Shown here piece after piece: positions 53,702 through 64,000 of a DNA stretch of 64,000 nt. Position 1 is the first letter of the stretch, and the number at the start of each line of letters is the position of its first letter. The notes beneath the pieces are model-generated. The model ran no database searches and was not told where the DNA came from. It was given only the letters and a program-made list of their open reading frames with translations. Origin of the DNA: CAKZML01 sp963823435 (lineage in GTDB: Bacteria; Pseudomonadota; Gammaproteobacteria; Steroidobacterales; BM003). Location of the stretch: the NCBI GenBank assembly GCA_963823435.1, contig CAWGLN010000001.1, positions 1,240,001-1,304,000 on the forward strand. The letters are read 5' to 3'. The translations under genes were made by a program, and so were the position numbers.

Positions 53702-56700
53702 ATGGCGTATTCGTTCACTGAGAAGAAGCGCATTCGCAAGGACTTTGGCAAACGGCCGAGTATCCTGGATGTGCCCTACCTGCTGGCGATCCAGCTCGAC
53801 TCATATCGATCATTTCTGCAGGCGGACAAAACCGTCGAGAAGCGTGAGGATGTCGGGCTGCACGCGGCATTCAAGTCGGTGTTTCCCATCGTCAGTTACT
53901 CCGGAAACGCACAGCTTGAGTATGTTAGCTATCGTCTCTGTGATCCTGTATTCGACGTTAAGGAATGCCAGATCCGTGGCCTGACCTATGCTGCGCCTTT
54001 GCGTGTAAAGGTCCGCCTGGTCATTTTCGATCGCGAGGTCTCGGGGGCTAACAAGCCGATCAAGGACGTGCGGGAACAGGAAGTGTACCTGGGCGAACTG
54101 CCATTGATGACCGAAAACGGCACCTTTGTCGTAAACGGCACCGAGCGCGTGATCGTTTCGCAGTTGCACCGCTCACCCGGTGTGTTCTTCGATCATGACA
54201 AGGGCAAGAGTCACTCTTCAGGGAAGCTTCTTTTCTCCGCCAGGGTGATTCCTTACCGCGGTTCCTGGTTGGACTTCGAGTTCGATCCCAAGGATGCGCT
54301 TTTCGCTCGCATTGACCGCCGTCGCAAGCTGCCGGTAACGGTGATTCTGCGTGCGCTGGGCTACACCAATCATCAGATGCTGGATATTTTCTTTGAGAAG
54401 AACGTATTTAACATCACCAAGAAAGGCATAAAGCTGGATTTGGTTCCCGAGCGTCTGAAGGGAGAGAGTGCGGTCTTTGACATCAAGGTCGGCCGCAAGG
54501 TCATCGTTGAAGAAGGTCGTCGTATCACCGCCCGTCACGTGCGTGAGATCGCCAGTGCCGGTCTGACCCAGCTTGAAGTGCCTGCCGACTACCTGGTGGG
54601 CAAGATCCTGGCGCATGACGTCATCGACAAGGACAGTGGCGAAGTTCTGGCGGAGGCCAATGAGGAGCTGACGACCGAACTGGTCGAGAAGATGGCTGAG
54701 ATGGCTGTGGGCGAGATCAGCACCCTGTATGTCAACGATCTGGATCGCGGACCCTACGTGTCCAACAGCCTGCGTATTGATAATACCCGTACGCCGCTGG
54801 AAGCGCTGGTAGAGATTTACCGGATGATGCGCCCGGGCGAGCCGCCCACCAAGGAAGCTGCCGAGAACCTGTTTCACAACCTGTTCTTTAACCCCGAACG
54901 TTACGATCTGTCCGCCGTGGGCCGTATGAAGTTCAACCGGCGGGTATACCGCGATGAAATAACCGGCCCGGGTGTGCTTTACGACGGCGTGTATTTCGCC
55001 AATCGCAAGGATGAGTTTGCCAAGAACCTGGCCGAGCAGCATGGCGAAGGCTTGTCCGACGTTATCGATGTGCTTAAGACCTTGTGTTCCATTCGTGATG
55101 GCAACGGCACGGTTGATGATATCGATCACCTTGGTAACCGCCGTGTTCGCAGTGTTGGCGAGATGGCCGAGAATTCGTTCCGTATTGGTCTGGTGCGTGT
55201 AGAGCGCGCCGTCAAGGAGCGCCTGACCCTGGCCGAATCAGAGGGTCTGATGCCCCAGGAGATGATCAACGCCAAGCCGGTTGCGGCTGCGGTAAAGGAA
55301 TTCTTTGGTTCCTCGCAGTTGTCCCAGTTCATGGATCAGAACAATCCTCTGTCCGAGGTGACCCACAAGCGCCGTATTTCGGCCCTGGGCCCGGGTGGCT
55401 TGACGCGTGAGCGTGCCGGCTTCGAAGTGCGTGACGTACATCCGACTCACTATGGCAGGGTATGCCCGATCGAGACCCCTGAAGGTCCGAATATCGGCCT
55501 GATCAATTCGCTGGCCGTGTATGCCAGGACCAACGATTACGGGTTCATGGAGACGCCTTATCGCAAGGTCATCCGGTGGAGTTGTTACCGATGCCATCGA
55601 GTACCTGTCGGCAATTGAGGAAGGGCAGTACGTGATTGCCCAGGCAAATGCTGATCTGGATGCCAAGGGCAAATTCCAGGATGCGCTGGTTTCCTGTCGT
55701 CATCAGAACGAATTCACGATGCTGCCGCCAGGAGAGATCAACTACATGGACGTAAGTCCAAAGCAGATCGTTTCTGTCGCAGCATCCCTGATTCCGTTCC
55801 TGGAGCACGATGACGCCAACCGGGCCCTGATGGGATCGAACATGCAACGCCAGGCAGTTCCCACGCTGCGTGCTGAAACGCCGCTGGTGGGTACCGGCAT
55901 GGAAAGGGCAGTGGCAATTGACTCCGGTGTAACGGTGATTGCCCAGCGTGGTGGCACCGTGGATTCGGTTGACGCATCCCGTATCGTTGTTCGCGTAAAC
56001 GACGAGGAGGCGCTGGCGGTAGAGTCTGGTGTAGACATCTATAACCTGACCAAGTACACCCGTTCCAACCAGAACACCTGTATCAACCAGCGTCCGCTGG
56101 TTAATGCGGGAGACCAGATTGCACGCGGTGATGTGCTGGCTGACGGACCTTCCACCCATCTGGGCGAGTTGGCCCTTGGTCAGAACCTGCTGGTCGCTTT
56201 CATGCCCTGGAATGGCTATAACTTTGAGGATTCCATCCTCATTTCCGAGCGCGTGGTCCAGGAGGATCGCTTTACCACTATCCACATCGAGGAACTGACC
56301 TGTGTGGCTCGTGATACCAAGCTCGGTTCGGAAGAGGTTACCGGTGACATTCCAAACGTTGGCGATTCGGCACTGAGCAAGCTGGACGAGGCGGGTATCG
56401 CCTATATCGGTGCCGAAGTCTGTGCCGGTGACATCCTGGTCGGCAAGGTCACGCCCAAGGGCGAAACCCAGTTGACCCCGGAAGAGAAAGTTGCTGCGCG
56501 CCATATTTGGCGAGAAGGCCTCGGACGTCAAGGATACCTCGTTGCGCGTGCCACCAGGCATGGATGGCACCGTGATCGACGTGCGGGTATTTACTCGCGA
56601 TGGGGTAGACAAGGATTCGCGGGCACTGTCCGTCGAGATCGATGAGTTGACCAGCGTTCGCAAGGACCTGGAGGATACGCGTCGCATCCTTGAGGCCGAC

Positions 56701-57852
56701 ATCTACCAGCGTTTGAAGAGGATGTTGTCAGGCAAGGTTGCCGACGGTGGGCCGGACAAACTGAAGGCTGGCAGCAAGGTTACAGACGAGTACCTCGACA
56801 GCCTGTCCCCCGAACAGTGGTTCAAGATCCGCATGCGTAATGAGGATGTTACCGCTCAGTTGGAACAGGCCGAGGAACGCATCAAGGCCATGCGCGAAGA
56901 ATTCGAGGTGCGTTACGAGGAGAAGAAAAAGAAAATCACTGCTGGTGACGAGCTTGCTCCCGGTGTGCTGAAGATGGTCAAGGTCTACCTCGCCGTAAAG
57001 CGTCGGGTCCAGCCCGGCGACAAGATGGCCGGTCGTCACGGAAACAAGGGCGTCATATCCACGATTGTTCCGGTGGAAGACATGCCTTACATGGACGATG
57101 GTAGGCCGGTGGACATCGTGTTGAACCCGCTTGGCGTACCTTCACGTATGAATGTCGGACAGGTTCTGGAGACCCATCTTGGATGGGCCGCGAAGGGGCT
57201 TGGTGACCGTATTGGTGAAATGCTGGATGCCCAGGCCAAGGCAGCCGAGCTGCGTTCATTCCTTGACAAGGTCTACAACAAGTCCGGTGGCAAGAGCGAA
57301 GACATCAACAGTCTTAATGAGCCGGAGCTGATGGAGTTGGCCGGTAACCTGCGCAACGGCGTGCCGATGGCAACACCGGTGTTTGACGGCGCCAACGAGG
57401 CTGAAATCAAGGGCATGCTGGAGCTGGCAGGTTTGCCGACCACAGGTCAGACGATTCTGAATGACGGCCGCACCGGTGAGCCGTTCGATCGTGAGGTTAC
57501 AGTCGGCTACATGTACATGCTCAAGCTCAACCACCTGGTTGATGACAAGATGCATGCACGCTCGACCGGTCCTTACAGTCTGGTTACCCAGCAACCGCTG
57601 GGCGGCAAGGCACAGTTCGGTGGTCAGCGATTCGGTGAGATGGAAGTCTGGGCACTCGAGGCGTATGGCGCAGCCTACACGCTGCAAGAAATGCTGACGG
57701 TGAAGTCGGATGACGTGCAGGGTCGTACCAGGATGTACAAAAACATTGTGGATGGTACCCACGAGATGACTGCGGGTATGCCGGAGTCCTTCAACGTGTT
57801 GGTGAAGGAAATCAGGTCCCTGGCTATCAACATTGAACTAGAGCAGGACTAG
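53702..57852 (+). CDS. rpoB: RNA polymerase beta subunit, two frame breaks
   Basis: About 1382 residues after repair, the normal size. Landmarks: SFTEKKRIRKDFGKRP start, rifampicin-region SSQLSQFMDQNNPLSEVTHK with wild-type-looking residues, MPWNGYNFEDSILISERVV, GDKMAGRHGNKGVIS and MKLN-type end with QFGGQRFGEMEVWALEAYGA. The frame breaks at 55573-55574 (CC for C, YRKVIGGVVTDAIEYL restored) and 56487-56489 (AAA for AA, TPEEKLLRAIFGEKA restored). An essential single-copy gene cannot carry these in a live cell, so they are sequence errors. I start at ATG 53702; GTG 53693 is also in frame. Confidence 0.97.
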
Positions 57853-57907
57853 GCTCAGCGGTGCTGATACTTCCACAAGTCGATAGCCTCAACAGGCAGG
57901 TGACACG

Positions 57908-62156
<4,249 letters not shown>

Positions 62157-62168
62157 CCAGCAGGGTTA

Positions 62169-62198
62169 CGGGGTGGGGCCGGAATCGGTCTCACCCCG
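62169..62198 (+). terminator. Terminator hairpin after rpoC
   Basis: 12-bp stem (CGGGGTG + GGGCC pairing with GGTCT + CACCCCG, with wobbles), GGAATC loop, followed after five bases by TTTT. It separates rpoBC from the rpsL promoter. Confidence 0.7.
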
Positions 62199-62242
62199 CT
62201 GATTTTCGCTGCCTGAGAGATTGCCGAAAGTCGGTACTGTCA

Positions 62243-62271
62243 TTGACAGGGGCGTGGCGGCAAAATAAAAT
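62243..62271 (+). promoter_or_regulatory. Strong sigma-70 promoter of the rpsL-rpsG-fusA operon
   Basis: TTGACA (62243-62248), exactly 17 bases, TAAAAT (62266-62271), followed by a GC-rich discriminator (GCTCGG). Start point about 62278, giving a leader of roughly 164 bases. Confidence 0.85.
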
Positions 62272-62337
62272 GCTCGGTCTTTATCTCGACCGGGCGCTAA
62301 TGACCCGCCTGAGTCGTAGAATGGCGGATAAATGAGG

Positions 62338-62365
62338 CCGGGTTGTCATGTTGATGGCGACCCGG
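62338..62365 (+). other. Hairpin in the rpsL leader
   Basis: 10-bp stem (CCGGGTTGTC with GGCGACCCGG, two wobbles) and an 8-base loop, about 77 bases before the rpsL start. Possible site of translational or stability control; no known motif recognised. Confidence 0.5.
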
Positions 62366-62441
62366 TTCTGCTCTGGGAAAAGCCACATATGGTCATTTTT
62401 TCCCAGATTCAACAATTTGATTGAGCAAAAGAAGTAGATTT

Positions 62442-62816
62442 ATGGCAACTGTGAACCAATTGGTGCGGAAACCGCGCAAGTCGAAGCAAGAAAAGAGCAC
62501 GGTGCCCGCCCTGGCGGCATGTCCGCAGAAGCGCGGCGTATGCACCCGTGTTTATACCACTACTCCGAAGAAGCCGAACTCGGCCCTGCGCAAAGTGGCT
62601 CGTGTCCGTCTTACCAACGGTTTCGAAGTATCCAGCTACATCGGTGGCGAAGGTCATAACTTGCAAGAGCACTCGGTTGTCATGATTCGTGGCGGTCGTG
62701 TGAAGGATCTGCCGGGTGTGCGTTATCACACTATCCGCGGAACCCTCGACTGCGCCGGCGTGAGTGATCGCCGCAAGGGTCGCTCCAAGTACGGCGCCAA
62801 GCGTCCCAAGTCCTGA
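62442..62816 (+). CDS. rpsL: 30S ribosomal protein S12
   Basis: 124 residues from ATG 62442. TTTPKKPNSALRKVARVRL retains the lysine of the streptomycin-sensitive type, followed by GGRVKDLPGVRYHTIRG. Decoding-site protein. Confidence 0.98.
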   Translation: MATVNQLVRKPRKSKQEKSTVPALAACPQKRGVCTRVYTTTPKKPNSALRKVARVRLTNGFEVSSYIGGEGHNLQEHSVVMIRGGRVKDLPGVRYHTIRGTLDCAGVSDRRKGRSKYGAKRPKS

Positions 62817-62873
62817 GTTTGACCCGGCGCGTGAAATCCGCGCCCGAGCTGCAAGAATTCCTGAGGAATTAAC

Positions 62874-63353
62874 ATGTCAAGACGTACACAAGCCCCCAAG
62901 CGCCATATCCTTCCTGATCCCAAGTTCGGGAGTGAGATGCTTGCGAAATTCATGAACATGGTGATGAACAGCGGCAAGAAGTCGGTTGCTGAGCAAATCA
63001 TCTACGGGGCAATTGACCGTATTTCGGAGCGCAACAAGTGCGACGGAGCACGTGCTTTGGAAGTGCTGGAGCAGGCTCTTGATAACGTCAAGCCTGCGGT
63101 TGAAGTGAAGTCCCGTCGAGTTGGCGGCGCCACCTACCAGGTGCCGATCGAAGTTCGTCCTTCCCGTCGTCAGACCCTGGCGATGCGCTGGGTCATTGAC
63201 TCGGCCCGCAAGCGCAGTGAGAAATCCATGGCCCAGCGTTTGGCGAATGAGTTGATGGATGCTGCCGAAAGCCGCGGCGCAGCTGTGAAGAAGCGTGAAG
63301 AAACGCATCGCATGGCCGAAGCAAACAAGGCTTTTGCTCACTACCGCTGGTAA
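62874..63353 (+). CDS. rpsG: 30S ribosomal protein S7
   Basis: 159 residues: SRRTQAPKRHILPDPKFGSE, MNMVMNSGKKSVAEQIIYGA, RRVGGATYQVPIEVRP. Primary 16S rRNA-binding assembly protein. GAGGAATTAAC lies before the start. Confidence 0.98.
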   Translation: MSRRTQAPKRHILPDPKFGSEMLAKFMNMVMNSGKKSVAEQIIYGAIDRISERNKCDGARALEVLEQALDNVKPAVEVKSRRVGGATYQVPIEVRPSRRQTLAMRWVIDSARKRSEKSMAQRLANELMDAAESRGAAVKKREETHRMAEANKAFAHYRW

Positions 63354-63401
63354 TTCAGCCAGTTCGACCCAGAAGTAAAGAAGTCAAAAGAGGACTTTGA
63401 C

Positions 63402-64000
63402 GTGGCACGCACGACCCCGATTTCCCGTTACCGCAATATTGGCATCATGGCTCACATCGATGCCGGTAAGACCACTACAACCGAGCGCGTCCTGTTCTAT
63501 ACCGGTGTTTCACACAAGATCGGTGAAGTCCACGATGGCGCCGCCACCATGGACTGGATGGAACAGGAGCAAGAGCGCGGTATTACCATTACCTCCGCTG
63601 CGACCACCTGTTTCTGGGCGGGCATGGAGCAACAGTTCGAGCAGCATCGCATCAATATTATTGACACGCCCGGGCACGTTGACTTCACCATTGAAGTAGA
63701 GCGCAGCCTGCGTGTGCTGGATAGCGCCGTCGCCGTTTTCTGTGCAGTGGGCGGTGTCGAGCCCCAGTCGGAAACAGTATGGCGCCAGGCTAACAAGTAC
63801 AAGGTGCCGCGTCTGGCCTTCGTCAACAAGATGGACCGCGCGGGCGCAAATTTCCTGCGCGTCGTAAAGCAGTTGAAAGATCGCCTGGGTGCCAATGTTG
63901 TACCCCTGCAGATGCCTATCGGGGCTGAAGAGACCTTCAAGGGCGTGGTTGACCTGGTCAAGATGAAGGCCATTTACTGGAATGAAGAGAACCAGGGAAT
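63402..64000 (+). CDS. fusA: Elongation factor G, 5' part
   Basis: GTG start at 63402 preceded by AGAGGA. The frame is open to the window edge (about 199 residues seen of the usual ~700). GTPase motifs AHIDAGKTTTTERVL, RGITITSAATTCFW, DTPGHVDFTIEVERSL and NKMDRAGANF. Truncated only by the window end. Confidence 0.98.
   Translation, partial: MARTTPISRYRNIGIMAHIDAGKTTTTERVLFYTGVSHKIGEVHDGAATMDWMEQEQERGITITSAATTCFWAGMEQQFEQHRINIIDTPGHVDFTIEVERSLRVLDSAVAVFCAVGGVEPQSETVWRQANKYKVPRLAFVNKMDRAGANFLRVVKQLKDRLGANVVPLQMPIGAEETFKGVVDLVKMKAIYWNEENQG

Overview
The window is chromosomal DNA of a GC-rich gammaproteobacterium. The right third is the classic block tRNA-Tyr, tRNA-Gly, tRNA-Thr(GGT), tuf, tRNA-Trp, secE, nusG, rplKAJL, rpoB, rpoC, then rpsL, rpsG and the start of fusA, in the order known from Pseudomonas and E. 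coli. An aerobic, probably marine, heterotroph is likely (TonB receptor, class I fumarase, PutA, many catabolic oxidoreductases), but I cannot fix the family.

Layout. 1-7.8 kb: end of a TonB-dependent receptor, a DUF4397 lipoprotein, fumarase, a CtlX-type amidinohydrolase, an M61 peptidase and an Asp/Asn beta-hydroxylase-like protein. 7.8-25 kb: a catabolic region with purU, three CrtI-like FAD oxidoreductases, a stand-alone GcvT-family protein, an aldehyde dehydrogenase, a PuuA-like gamma-glutamyl ligase, an AcuI-like reductase, an orphan Rieske oxygenase, a GNAT, an IclR regulator and an NhaC-family transporter. Together they read as oxidation or demethylation of an unidentified amine, with one-carbon units passing through tetrahydrofolate and leaving as formate by PurU. 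25-31.4 kb: sdpR-sdpI, a lipid kinase, plsY, birA, coaX, a SPOR protein, a metallophosphoesterase and tRNA-Thr(TGT). 31.4-48.3 kb: outer-membrane barrel, a DQ-repeat secreted protein, MFS and MarC membrane proteins, putA, an HHH protein, hydrolase, EamA, M48 lipoprotein, HPF, a DUF6502-DUF5666 pair, a half-size GDT1, fabH and PilZ. 48.3-64 kb: translation and transcription block.

Three points cut across the annotation. First, sixteen reading-frame breaks interrupt otherwise intact genes, four of them in rpoC and two in rpoB. All sixteen are shifts in the same sense (one extra base), mostly in short homopolymers. This is a systematic sequence error, so I annotate those genes as single CDSs. 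Second, two copies of a ~160-bp inverted-repeat element (3984-4140 and 20085-20248) sit directly in front of genes. Third, about 17 kb separate tRNA-Thr(TGT) from tRNA-Tyr, which are neighbours in the E. coli thrU-tyrU-glyT-thrT-tufB operon, so this stretch looks inserted.

The best candidates for undescribed biology are the CrtI-like/GcvT/gamma-glutamyl ligase/Rieske cluster and the palindrome-controlled DUF6502-DUF5666 pair.
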